A stretch of DNA of 64,000 nt from positions 121,632,203-121,696,202 of the forward strand of contig CP092863.1 of the NCBI GenBank assembly GCA_030710605.1. The letters are read 5' to 3'. Position 1 is the first letter of the stretch, and every line of letters starts with the position of its first letter. The DNA comes from Cordylochernes scorpioides (lineage: Eukaryota; Arthropoda; Arachnida; Pseudoscorpiones; Chernetidae). Position numbers and translations under genes: made by a program. Shown here in pieces: positions 21,927 through 32,700 of this stretch. The notes under the pieces are model-generated. The model searched no databases and was not told the DNA's origin. It worked only from the letters and a program-made list of their open reading frames with translations.

Positions 21927-23100
21927 CACTCATGGACAAAACTTAAGGAAGTTGTACCTTTCAGCATGTATATCGGGATTGAGACAATAACTCTGAAAGA
22001 TATTACAGTGACCTTTATTGAAGACACACGAGATAACCAATATACACTCATGGACAAAACTTAAGGAAGTTGTACCTTTCAGCATGTATATCGGGATTGA
22101 GACAATAACTCTGAAAGATATTACAGTGACCTTTATTGAAGACACACGAGATAACCAATATACACTCATGGACAAACCTTAAGGAAGTTGTACCTTTCAA
22201 CATGTATATCGGGATTGAGACAATAACTCTGAAAGATATTACAGTGACCTTTATTGAAGACACACGAGATAACCAATATACACTCATGGACAAAACTTAA
22301 GGAAGTTGTACCTTTCAGCATGTATATCGGGATTGAGACAATAACTCTGAAATATATTACAGTGATCTTTATTGAAGACACACGAGATAACCAATATACA
22401 CTCATGGACAAAACTTAAGGAAGTTGTACCTTTCAGCATGTATATCGGGATTGAGACAATAACTCTGAAATATATTACAGTGATCTTTATTGAAGACACA
22501 CGAGATAACCAATATACACTCATGGACAAAACTTAAGGAAGTTGTACCTTTCAGCATGTATATCGGGATTGAGACAATAACTCTGAAAGATATTACAGTG
22601 ATCTTTATTGAAGACACACGAGATAACCAATATACACTCATGGACAAAACTTAAGGAAGTTGTACCTTTCAGCATGTATATCGGGATTGAGACAATAACT
22701 CTGAAAGATATTACAGTGATCTTTATTGAAGACACACGAGATAACCAATATACACTCATGGACAAAACTTAAGGAAGTTGTACCTTTCAGCATGTATATC
22801 GGGATTGAGACAATAACTCTGAAAGATATTACAGTGATCTTTATTGAAGACACACGAGATAACCAATATACACTCATGGACAAAACTTAAGGAAGTTGTA
22901 CCTTTCAGCATGTATATCGGGATTGAGACAATAACTCTGAAAGATATTACAGTGATCTTTATTGAAGACACACGAGATAACCAATATACACTCATGGACA
23001 AAACTTAAGGAAGTTGTACCTTTCAGCATGTATATCGGGATTGAGACAATAACTCTGAAAGATATTACAGTGATCTTTATTGAAGACACACGATATAACA
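21924..23100 (+). repeat. 118-bp minisatellite (array 3)
   Basis: Ten near-identical units begin TACACTCATGGACAAAAC. Units from about 22350 on share GTGATCTTT in place of GTGACCTTT, showing recent block amplification. The right inverted end seen in the other members is missing. Confidence 0.9.
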
Positions 23101-23473
23101 AAGTATGAACAAAATTGCCTCCGTCTACCTAAAAAAAAAATAAAATAAACGACTGGAGACATTAATAATTCATTGCAGTAAGGGCAGTAGAATTGTCTAA
23201 TAAAAAAAAATAATCATACGCGTCTAGAATAGTTTCAAATTCTCATAATAGGATTTCTACATAAATTACAGGAAAATAAATAAATAAGTTTAAAAGTTTA
23301 TTTAAAACCTCCAATAACATGGTGTGATATATGGAAAGAGGGAAAATTTTAATTGCCAATTACAATCGGAGAATTTTCACCAAGATAAATATTAGTTAGG
23401 TCTTTTCTACCTAATAGTTATAATAGTTAGTGTGATCTTTTGTTTGGAGCGAACTTATATACATATTGTTAGT

Positions 23474-23767
23474 TAGTGGAAGGATGGTCTAAACCGTTGG
23501 TTTTTCGACCGCTAAGACCCGGGTTCGATTCCCGCATTGGACACTTTTTTTAAATTAAAAAAAATGCATCAATGGCCCCCGATTCATGCAAAAGTCTAAC
23601 CCCACCAGCAAATGCAAGTAAACAAACGGGGCTTCTGGCACATTTGTAGGGGCAGAGTAGAACTGCTTTTCACATGTGTAGATATGTGGTGCTACTTACA
23701 GTAAAAAGCAGTCGCCTAATTCTATCTACCATGATTATCATGGCCTGTACCACGTGTACTAGGGATA
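23474..23767 (+). repeat. tRNA-derived SINE (best full-length copy)
   Basis: The head runs from GTGGAAGGATGGTC to CCCGGGTTCGATTCCCGC (B box), then TTGGACAC, a T/A linker, a body with CCCCGATTCATGCAAAAGTC and AACGGGGCTTCTGGCAC, and a tail ending GTACTAGGGATAA. The head folds only partly as a tRNA. Confidence 0.82.
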
Positions 23768-23879
23768 AGTAAACAATATTGATATTTATTGTTAGTTAGT
23801 GAGAAGTTCAATATTATTATGGGTTTTTTTTTTTCAATTTTAAATTGGATTTCAATCAAACGTGGAGATTGGTATATAT

Positions 23880-24270
23880 ATACATTTCATTAGATTTCAT
23901 TTCTCTTGCGTTATTATGCAATTTAAATATTTATGTCACATGCAAATGTCCCAGGATGGCCAGGATAACACATGCATCAATCCGGACACTGTGTCAGCTT
24001 GACCGGACAGTTCAATTTAGATTGATTTGCATAGATCGCCGCTATGCAACAATGAATACACCAAGTCTCAAGCCACCTCCACAATATATTTGCATATTTC
24101 AAAAAGAGACTTTAAGATAAGTGCAGCTCATGGCCTTAATCTGACAGCCGATGTTCGTGATTTGCATAGAGGTATGTGTGGACACAATAATTTTAAAATT
24201 CAACGGACGCCTCCTCAGTCTAATGGAATCTTAATCTACCGCCCAAAAAATTCATTAACTAGGATTTTAT
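23880..24270. promoter_or_regulatory. Cluster of octamer motifs
   Basis: ATGCAAAT or its complement occurs at 23940-23947, 24025-24032, 24088-24095 and 24160-24167, within 228 bases of non-repetitive sequence. This octamer is the classic POU-domain binding site. Open frames here have no recognisable motif. A regulatory role is only a suggestion. Confidence 0.3.
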
Positions 24271-24279
24271 AAAAAGAAT

Positions 24280-24740
24280 AATTTACATTTTAATTAGTTT
24301 GTGCGTGAAATAATCTGGGTGAGTAATTAGTCAAGTTTTTTATTTATTTATTTATTTAATCTTATATCGAACTAGACTTGGAGGGGCCGAGTCTTAGCCA
24401 CAACTCTTGGCTAACCCTTAGTTACTTCACTAATGGCAACGTTAAAAGGTAGTTCTAGAACATCAAACAGCTAATATGCATATATAATCATATGCTGATA
24501 TGCATATATATAATCATATGCCAATAATTTATAATGAATAATTTATAAGAACTATATTTATATCACAGTAGAGCCCCTCGCGCATGCGCTACAGGAGAAA
24601 GTTCAATAATATTTTAACTTAAATAATGCATCAAAAGTAACGAATCCTTCTCACGTTGCTTAAAAAATTTCATTAAAAAATAGGGAGATCAAGTATCAGA
24701 TCAATATACACTCATGGACAATAACTTAAGGAAGTTGTAC
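24280..24740. other. Unassigned spacer with a MITE end
   Basis: AT-rich. A piece of the 118-bp family end (TACACTCATGGACAATAACT) lies at about 24707-24740, abutting the right arm. Confidence 0.5.
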
Positions 24741-25084
24741 TTTTTACCATGTATATCCAGTCAGTTGATTAATTTCATCAAATTTAAATCCAAAAATATT
24801 TTGCGCTTTGTGTTTTCGGTAAAAAATATTTAGTTTAGCATTTATTTTATATATATTTTGTTATTTTTATTTTATTTTTAAACAAAAAATCTTTTTACAC
24901 ATAGTACAAATAATTTTAAATATAAAATAGACGTTATTGTTAATTTTTAAAATATTCCCACCTATATTTTACAAAATTTATTTTGTCCATAATATAAATA
25001 TATAAATCAATTTTTTTTTCTCCCCATTGAATATAACAAAATATTTTTAAAACTTAATTCTATTGACGTTATGTGGCGCTGAGT

Positions 25085-25190
25085 TTGTTGTTGACACACA
25101 TTAAATATGTTATAATACCTTGATAAAGGTTGGCGTTCAGCCAACTGAAATATTGGTAAAATAAATGATATTTTGATCCAATTAATGCCT
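25085..25190 (+). repeat. Half hairpin MITE (GGTTGGC family, right arm)
   Basis: CCTTGATAAAGGTTGGCG, the hairpin, then GAAATATTGGTAAAATAAAT mark this mirror copy of 7095-7165. Confidence 0.6.
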
Positions 25191-25311
25191 TTTTATTAAA
25201 AATAAATAAATTAAAACCTCATCTCCAGGAAAAACCTGTAGTATTATTTAATTAATGTATATCCAGTGTGTAAATAAGAAAATGAAACATTTATGCATGA
25301 AATTTTCTTTT

Positions 25312-25620
25312 TTTCACATAAATCAAATTTCTACTGTCCTTACTATATATATATTGCTGTATGCAAATATTTATATGTAATTCTACTGTCCTAAAAGCAT
25401 ATATCCATAGTTTGCTTAAATACCATTTCTAAGATTCCACCCTTCAGTGTAACATATATAAACAGAATGATCCAATACAGTATTATAGCTCTAAGAAGCG
25501 GTCTGGTAGATTGAATTGGGGAAACTGCTGGGAGGGTTGACCACTGATGAGCCAAGCCCTCCCAATATTTTTTTAATTCCAGTGTAAGGACAGTAGAAAT
25601 TTGATTTATGTGTAAAACGA
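25312..25620. mobile_element. Short inverted-repeat element (MITE, right arm)
   Basis: Mirror copy of 6665-6960, with CACATAAATCAAATTTCTAC and GAAATTTGATTTATGTG ends. Confidence 0.6.
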
Positions 25621-25784
25621 AACTTAAATGTTTTATTTTCTTAAATATAGATGGCGCGCTATATTATCTTATATCCAGTGTGTACTAAACTTTACTTGAG
25701 TAAATAATATTGGGAGGGCGTGGCTCATCATCGAGAAATTTATTTTTAGAGGTAAAGTATCATCTTGTCCGGGGGGGGGGGGGG

Positions 25785-25990
25785 GGGGAGAAATCCGACC
25801 ACACCTCCTTGCGGTCCTCCCTGGACCCTTGGAATATTTGACCAAATTCTGGTCCAAGGTGACTAACGTGGCAACGGCAACCATTTTCCAATGAAGAGCA
25901 ACACCCAAGATAGTGGACATTACTGCTGCTGAGAGCAGCTGATAGAGATGTATGGAGACATCTGAGGCTCTTCATTGGACACGACAACAA
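25785..25990 (-). repeat. Transposase-leader repeat plus one 92-bp unit
   Basis: Mirror copy of 6331-6532, preceded by a long G-run (about 25771-25788). It carries only about one 92-bp unit (to 25990), so it probably shows the state before the left-arm expansion. Confidence 0.7.
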
Positions 25991-26747
25991 TAACATCATC
26001 TTGTCTCTTTCAATATCAAATATTCGATTTTTCTCCCCCAAATCCTAAGAACATAAAAAACTCCAATATATAAGAATGGATATTTATTTCTATAACACAT
26101 CCAACCTATTTACATATATTTAATTGCATAAGCCGCCAGGTGGCCAAGTAATCCCATTACGAGAGTTGTTGGGAGAGAATAGGCGCGGAAATCAAGACAA
26201 ATGGCCGAAAGAGAGAAATATCGAAAAAAAGGGCGGAAAAAAGATAAATGGTAAAAAAGACAAATGACACAGAGCATCATTCCTAGGCCTAAAAATCAAT
26301 AGAGTCGCGGTCTATGAAACATATTCATTGTTAAACCCTATGTTATATACTATATGCAAATATGTTATAGGAATAACATCATTGTATATGCAAATTTATT
26401 GTAGAAATATATCTATGATACTCGGATATCTCTGTATGTAATTTGAGGATATACTTGAGTCATTAAGTTTAGTTGTTGATTTTTTTCTGTTAGTAGAAAA
26501 ATCTGATAGAATTAACTGCCGAAACCGCTAGGAGAGCTCACCGTTGATGAACCAAACTCTCCCAATATTTTTCCTTGGCCATAAGGACAGTAGATATTTG
26601 TTTTATTTAAAAAAGTGCTTAAAATGGTTGTATTTCTTTGAAAACCATTTGTAATTTTTGAAGATAGAGGCTGCCTGGCCGGTATTCATTGTTCTTAGAA
26701 TTAAAAGACATTTCAGTCAGTGAATGTTTTTTTTTTATTATTATTAT

Positions 26748-26819
26748 CTCGACGTTTGGACCAAAATCTTTTTTATTTGTTCTTAATGAGGACAAAAAGA
26801 CTTTTGTCGAAAGGTCGAG
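26748..26819 (+). ncRNA. Penelope-type hammerhead-like motif (right arm, decayed)
   Basis: Mirror copy of 4715-4786. The core reads TTAATGA, which loses the G of the CUGANGA core, so it should be inactive. Confidence 0.45.
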
Positions 26820-26848
26820 AAAAAATAAAATTTAAAAAAATTATCCCT

Positions 26849-27120
26849 AGTACACGTGGTACAGGCCATGATAATCATAGTGGGTAGAAGTTGGCGATTG
26901 CTTTTACTGTAAGTGCACCACATGTCTACTCATATGAAAAGCAGTTTGAAGTTTGCATTTACAAATGTTTCAGAGCCCCGTTTGGTTACTTTCATTTGCT
27001 GGTGGGGTTAGACTTTTGCAAGGTTGGATTTTATTTTATTTTTAATTAGAAAAAAGTGCCCAATGCGGGATTCGATCCGGGGTCATAGCGGTCAAAAACT
27101 AACGGTTTTCGACCATCATA
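26849..27120 (-). repeat. tRNA-derived SINE (right arm)
   Basis: Mirror copy of the SINE at 4420-4692, with the tail at the low-coordinate end and the tRNA-like head near 27055-27115. Confidence 0.75.
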
Positions 27121-27129
27121 TTTTTCACA

Positions 27130-27410
27130 TTGTGTCGCGTTCTCACGCAATTCTGTCCTTAACTACCCGTTTCATGGTTTTTCAGGATGTCTGAATGACC
27201 AGTTTTTTGGTCGTTGAGTTACAGCTTGCACCACGCTGACGAGGGCCAACAGCCCGAAACGTGTACGTGGTTAGCTTATCTTGATTAATTAAGAATGATT
27301 ATTTGGCCAATTCTGGAATAATTAAAAATCAACGAATAGTTTATATTTATTCCGATAGATGGCGCAAGCCATCATCAACTTTGTTTCCCGATAAGTAGAT
27401 GCCCTTTTTC
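27130..27410 (-). repeat. Ribozyme element unit (right arm)
   Basis: Mirror copy of 4131-4412. It contains ATTGTGTCGCGTTCTCACGC, the ribozyme segment, then AATTAAAAATCAACGAATAG and GATAGATGGCGCAAGCC. Confidence 0.72.
27223..27276 (+). ncRNA. Hammerhead ribozyme motif 5
   Basis: CCACG-CTGACGA-GGGC-CAACA-GCCC-GAAA, then ACGTGT, A at the cleavage site, and CGTGG. Core, stem I and stem II are intact, unlike its left-arm partner at 4261. The stem III palindrome is ACGTGT, slightly altered. Confidence 0.78.
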
Positions 27411-28432
27411 ATTTTTTTTTTAAAGAAGAAACTTGTTTATCTCTTACAGTTAGCGCCTATTTTCTTATGATCTTACAAACAAATACTCTGTGGGAACAAT
27501 AAATGAATTAAACATAAAATATTGTAAGGTAATTAATTAGACAAATTAAATTTATCGATAAGATAAAATATTTTATTTATGAATCTAAATATCAAAATCT
27601 GATAGAAATGCTAAGCACATTCATTTACCAAAACAAAACATACAAGAGTTCCTCGCGACCCGCGCGCCGAGGCATGCGCACTCGATGAATAAATTGAATG
27701 TTATATATATACAACAGAGCATCGAAAAAATCATTTCAGAATAAACTAAAAGAATGCATATTGGATCAAAGATCACACGTTAACGTATGAAATAGGTACT
27801 GAGGAAAATCTCATAATCACACGTAGGCTATCTGGTCGGTAGGAAAAGGTTATAAAAAAAGAAGGAATTTAGAGGTTTTATCGAATCAATGGCGTTGTGT
27901 TGGGGATAAAAGTCCAAATCACTTATGAAGAAGCCTCATGCTGACAACAGGATTTCACGGTGTCACCCCCGATGACAGTGTGGCCTGCTCCCAATTTTCC
28001 GCTGCCACCCCGACACGACAACCCCACAGGACAACCTAATCCCCCCCAACCCCCCACAAAATAATTATACCGCCCCCCTCTCTCCGCGCCTTAATAAGAC
28101 ATGCCGTGATTTGCATAACTAGATAATGACTTTTTTTTTAACTTTTTTTTTCTCTCTCTATTTTTTTTATAGTAATTTCTTTTTATATATATATATGAAA
28201 TTGTAATTGAATTGTACCAAGATGTCCTTTTTTTGTGTGTGTGCATTCGATAAAAATTAGATATACTTTTTCACTAATTCTCTAGTTGCATTTGATATAT
28301 ATGTATTTAATTTTTTTATAATAGAAACATGTTTAAATGAAAAATCACTAAGTTTCCAGGAATAATTTTCTTTTTAAAGAATTTAATTCAAATCTCTTTA
28401 GCTTATTTACCCATTATTGATTAATAAAGAAA

Positions 28433-28486
28433 AGCTAACCACGTACGCGTTTCGGGCTGTTGGCCCTCTTCAGCGTGGTGCAAGCT
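28433..28486 (-). ncRNA. Hammerhead ribozyme motif 6
   Basis: On the minus strand CCACG-CTGAAGA-GGGC-CAACA-GCCC-GAAA-CGCGTA-CGTGG. The fifth core base is A, which the hammerhead consensus allows. It is the partner of the motif at 3044-3097, which has C at that place. Confidence 0.78.
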
Positions 28487-28659
28487 GTACCTCAACGCCT
28501 AGTATTTGGCCAATTCTGGAATAATTTTTTTTTTTTAAATCAACGAGTAGTTGGTATTTATTCCGATGTAACTTTCAGTTGAACGATAAGGAAATGCCTT
28601 TTTTTTCTTTCTTATTTTATCCTTCTGTTTCAATCTACTTTGCATATTAACTATATTTA

Positions 28660-29038
28660 ATGGGGGTCGGTGGAAGGCTGTTTAAACCGTTTGGTTTTCG
28701 ACCACTACGACCCGGGTTCGATTCCCGCATTGGACACTTTTTTCTGATTAAAACTTTTTAATATATATTTTTTTATTATATTATTATATATTTTTTTATT
28801 ATATTATATTATATTATATTATTAATTTTTTTCTTATTTAAAATTGCTTCAATGGCCCCCGATTCTTGCAAAAGTCCAACCCCACCAGCGAGTGCAAGTA
28901 ACCAAACGGGGCTCTGGCACATTTGTAAGTGCAAAGTCGAACTGCTTTTCACATGTGTAGACATGTGGTGCGCTTACAGTAAAAGCAGTTGCTAACTACC
29001 CACCATGATTATCATGGCCTGTATCACGTGTACTAGGG
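28660..29038 (+). repeat. tRNA-derived SINE with AT-rich insert (right arm)
   Basis: It has an intact head with GGGTTCGATTCCCGC (28713-28727), an enlarged (TATTA)n linker at about 28760-28835, then the normal body and tail. The left-arm copy (2581-2870) lacks the insert. Confidence 0.8.
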
Positions 29039-29131
29039 AAATTTTTTTTTTAAATGATAGCAGAAGAAATAAATTATTACCCAGTTTACTGTAAATAAAC
29101 CGTGTTATAAAAGAATGTTGGCATTAGGAAC

Positions 29132-29215
29132 CAATCTTCTTCTATGGTAAAAGCAGCCGCTAAATACCCATCATGATTATCATGGCCTGCAGTATACGTA
29201 ATAGGTATAAAAATA
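29132..29215 (+). repeat. SINE tail fragment (right arm)
   Basis: Mirror copy of 2405-2480; the ATGATTATCATGGCCTG block is clear. Confidence 0.6.
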
Positions 29216-30473
29216 ATTAAAAGACTACTCTTACAAAAATCTGTAAATTGCTTTTCTCGAATACATACAATATTTTACAATTTGATTTAATTTAACTAAA
29301 TTTGCATACCAACCCTTTGTACATATATCAATTGTGTTTATATATATGTATTTTTATCTTTTCATCTAACTAACTTGCATACTAATTCTGTACATATTTA
29401 AAATATCTTTCTTTCTTTTCTTTCAAAAATTTTGTTTATGTTTAAAGTGCAAGTGTCCCTAGGGGGACATAGCGCTCTAAGTCGAAATAAAGGTTAACAA
29501 CATGTGTTTGTACTACAACAATACATTAAAAATAAAGAAGACATGGCAACACAAATAATGAAACATTTATTTAATCGAAGAATCAACGTATGGACCATGT
29601 TTCATTTTAAAAAAGTCAAGTTCTTTAAATGTTAATAAAGACATCAAAATAGGTCATAAACTTCGAAAAAAGATTCAAAGTACATATATTATATAAGACC
29701 ATTATATGAACGTAAATTTAAAAATCATATATAAATCATATTATTAGATTTTCCGAATTTTAAACATTTGGTGTTGACTATTTTCCTGGTTAATTCTCCT
29801 TAAATCGCTCGATATTGTATAATATTTTACCATATAAAATGAAAATAATAATCACTCCCTTTAGTTTCTTAATTCCACAACCACAGCCAATTGCTTGTTT
29901 ACTATTCTACCGTATTGCATATCTACATACATACATATATGCATATTTACACGGCTATGCAAATTATAAAAGGAGCACTAACGGCAAACACACCTCCGTT
30001 AGAAACAAGGCAGTTTGAGCACACACACACACCACAGCTAATTTATGATCCCTAATTATAAATTCACACCATTAGCGCATAAGATGAAGATATGTAGATA
30101 AGGCTCGTTTGTCAACATTTGCATAATAGACGGGTAAACCTGAATTCTTAACACTTTGTATCATATCTATTCCCCCTTTAATATGTATATATAGAATATA
30201 TGCAACATGGTATGTAAATAAGTATTATCATACTAGAGTATTTGCCCGATGCTATGACAAAAGTGGATAATTATTATCTATATGAAATTCTATTATATTT
30301 ATCATTCTACTTGTTTTTTTTTTAATATCCTTCACTTAAATGGTAGTAAATGGTGTTCCAATAGCATACGATATTTAGGTTTGATGATACACTAAATATT
30401 TGTTCTAATTTGACTTTTTTTTTTAAAGATAGCGATACTCTTCTGTTTTACATTAACTTACTTTTATAAGTGA

Positions 30474-31044
30474 CTAGCGGATGTACCCGGCTTCGCCCGG
30501 GTTTTACCCGAGTAAAGGTTTGTCTAACGAACATTTGTTAAAACAATTCTCTATAAACTTAGAAAAAATATATATATTTTGATAATTTGAAACTCGTAAA
30601 TTTGAATCTCTCGATAAAGTGAACATTTTTTCCCGGTCCCTTGAAAAATACTCGATAAGTTGAATAAAATCAATATTAATTGGTTCCTTCGGTAATTGGA
30701 AGTTAAAGGAATAATATCTTGCCTTGGAATTGTATCAGCATTCTTGTCTCAAATAAATTGCCGTGTCATCCTGAATTTTGTCTTTCCTAATTTTCTACAT
30801 TACAAAATCATCGTAATCATGATAATATTTAGAGCAGATTGTTGAATTATAACAGATAAATTAGAATATTTATCTTGATTATTTTTAGGCGAAAAGTTAT
30901 TTCAAAAATTTTATTTGCTAGAAGCCTTCCCAGTACTATACTAAATAACTTCCCAAAGTTTCATGGCGTTCCAATGAGTGGTTTGGTCAGGCATAAAGGA
31001 CAGACACACACACACACATACATTCATTTATATATATATATAGA
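30474..31044 (-). mobile_element. Non-autonomous Helitron (copy A, right arm)
   Basis: Mirror copy of 596-1162: CTAG at 30474-30477, hairpin CCCGGCTTCGCCCGGG, and GA (TC on the minus strand) at 31043-31044. Confidence 0.8.
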
Positions 31045-31800
31045 TTCTCATAGCTTGCTCCCCCTCCCACTATTAATATCACTTCCTGTTGAATAGCGAT
31101 AGCTCGAAAGCTCGCGGTTAAAATTAATAAAAGAAATTCATTGGGATTCATCTTCTATAAAGAAAAATTGTAATATTGAATAATAAAGGTTTTTTTTTCT
31201 TTTTAGTTCACTTTTTAGATTTTTTCTGTTTGATTGAAGAATATCTGTGGTTCTTTACCCCAGTTGTTGTTTGTACAAGCTCATGACATGTCAAAGCCGA
31301 ATTAAATGCTTGGTTCCGTTGTTAAAACTTGCTGTTAAACATTTCAAATTTGATTTTGATACATTAATAATATTCACCTCAAAAAATAACTCCGCCTTTG
31401 CTGGTCCCAAGCCCGGATGAGAAAGAAGGAGGGGGAGCAGTAACAAGCTCGCTAAAAAACCTGGGTTCAGCTGGCCCGGCTGATAGTACTCTGTAAGGAC
31501 TCCTAATCCAGGGATACAGGATGAGCAGCGTTTGTACTTCATGTTAGGAGCAGCTGCACATGGTGTCTGTTCCTTATGTCAGAGGCGGCCATTTCTTCTG
31601 GAGCTAAGTCAGTGGCCTGCCACTGAGTAGTGCTCCCAGTCTTAATGACAAAGGCAGACGTATTCTACTTCCCCCAGGCTTGATAACCTAATATGATTGA
31701 GTGGAGATAAGAAAGAAGAAGATGATCTCAAAAATAATAATATAAACTTATGTTATTCATTACATTTCTCTTTTTTTTTTTAAATTATTTTTTAGTTATA

Positions 31801-32172
31801 TCTATCTATATATATGAATCAATGTTTGTATGTTTGTTTGTTTGTATGTTTGTTTGTATGTCCGGTATACAAATTCGCAGTAGTTCACTAATTAAAACCA
31901 AAATTTCCATACATAGGTAAAAAAATACGGGGAAGACGATAGGCTATTTTAAAAAATATATAAATCAATTATTAAAACTATATATTCAAATTATTCTACT
32001 TAGCTCACGAACAGCGCCCTCTATCAAAGATTAGATTAAATTATGCTAATGCAAACAAATAGATAATGCTAATAACAAACAATTATAAAAAAAAATATTA
32101 TCTAAATATATATCACTCGGGTAGATATGCACACGGGTCAATCCCGGGGCGAAGCCCGGGTCACCCGTCTAG
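31801..32172 (+). mobile_element. Non-autonomous Helitron (copy C)
   Basis: It starts TC after host A (31800) and ends hairpin CCCGGGGCGAAGCCCGGG, then CTAG at 32169-32172 with host T next. The 5' half matches 49500-49681 in reverse. The long-TIR element begins only four bases after it. Confidence 0.82.
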
Positions 32173-32176
32173 TATA

Positions 32177-32594
32177 CAGGGTGATCCAAAAGTCCCGCAC
32201 AACTTTAAAAATTAATAACTCCGCGAATATTTGCGCTAGAGCAATGCGGTAAACACCATTGTGTTCAGGATGCAATGGGATTTTTTATGGCAAATAATGA
32301 AAAATTCGAAATAGATTTTAGTTACAACTTTATTCGCTAGATGGCGCTCTACCAGAATCAGAGATTCAGCGGCCAAATTGTTTGATAAATTGAAAAATAT
32401 AACTGAACGACACGTATTTTTCCTTTTTGAATACCAGGAAAGAACCCTAATAATATCAAATGATAAATTAATAAAACACCATTTCGCCAAAAGTTAGAAG
32501 AATTGGTTGACGATTTTTAAATACAATCTGAGATATGTAAAATAGGTATATGCAAATTAAAACATGTATCAAAAAATATTTATATTTTAGATGG
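32177..32594 (+). repeat. Left long terminal inverted repeat
   Basis: About 418 bases mirror 48362-48785 with a few differences, starting CAGGGTGATCCAAAAGTC and ending near TATTTTAGATG. A small open frame inside has no recognisable domain. Confidence 0.88.
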
Positions 32595-32700
32595 AGTTTT
32601 GTGAAATAAAGAGTCTTAGGACAATCTCTTGTCGTGACAATAGTGTTCCTTGTCTGGTTAGTCTTTTTGAAGTAAACTTGCTATTGATAGTTTATTTTTT

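Larger units (their letters stand above)
24741..31634. repeat. Right arm of giant inverted repeat
   Basis: Mirror image of 1-7533. Outer edge: 31615-31634 is the reverse complement of bases 1-20. Inner edge: 24741-24770 matches 7502-7533. Differences include loss of about seven 92-bp units and an extra AT-rich insert at about 28745-28835. Sequence beyond 31634 cannot be compared because the window starts inside the left arm. Confidence 0.93.

Noticed and set aside
23845-24272. Overlapping 81 to 91-residue frames
   Set aside because: Two frames are open at once over the same sequence and neither shows a domain; treated as non-coding.
32236-32490. 84-residue frame inside the long terminal repeat (also 48472-48726)
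   Set aside because: Present in both repeats but without a recognisable domain; the inverted-repeat role explains its conservation.
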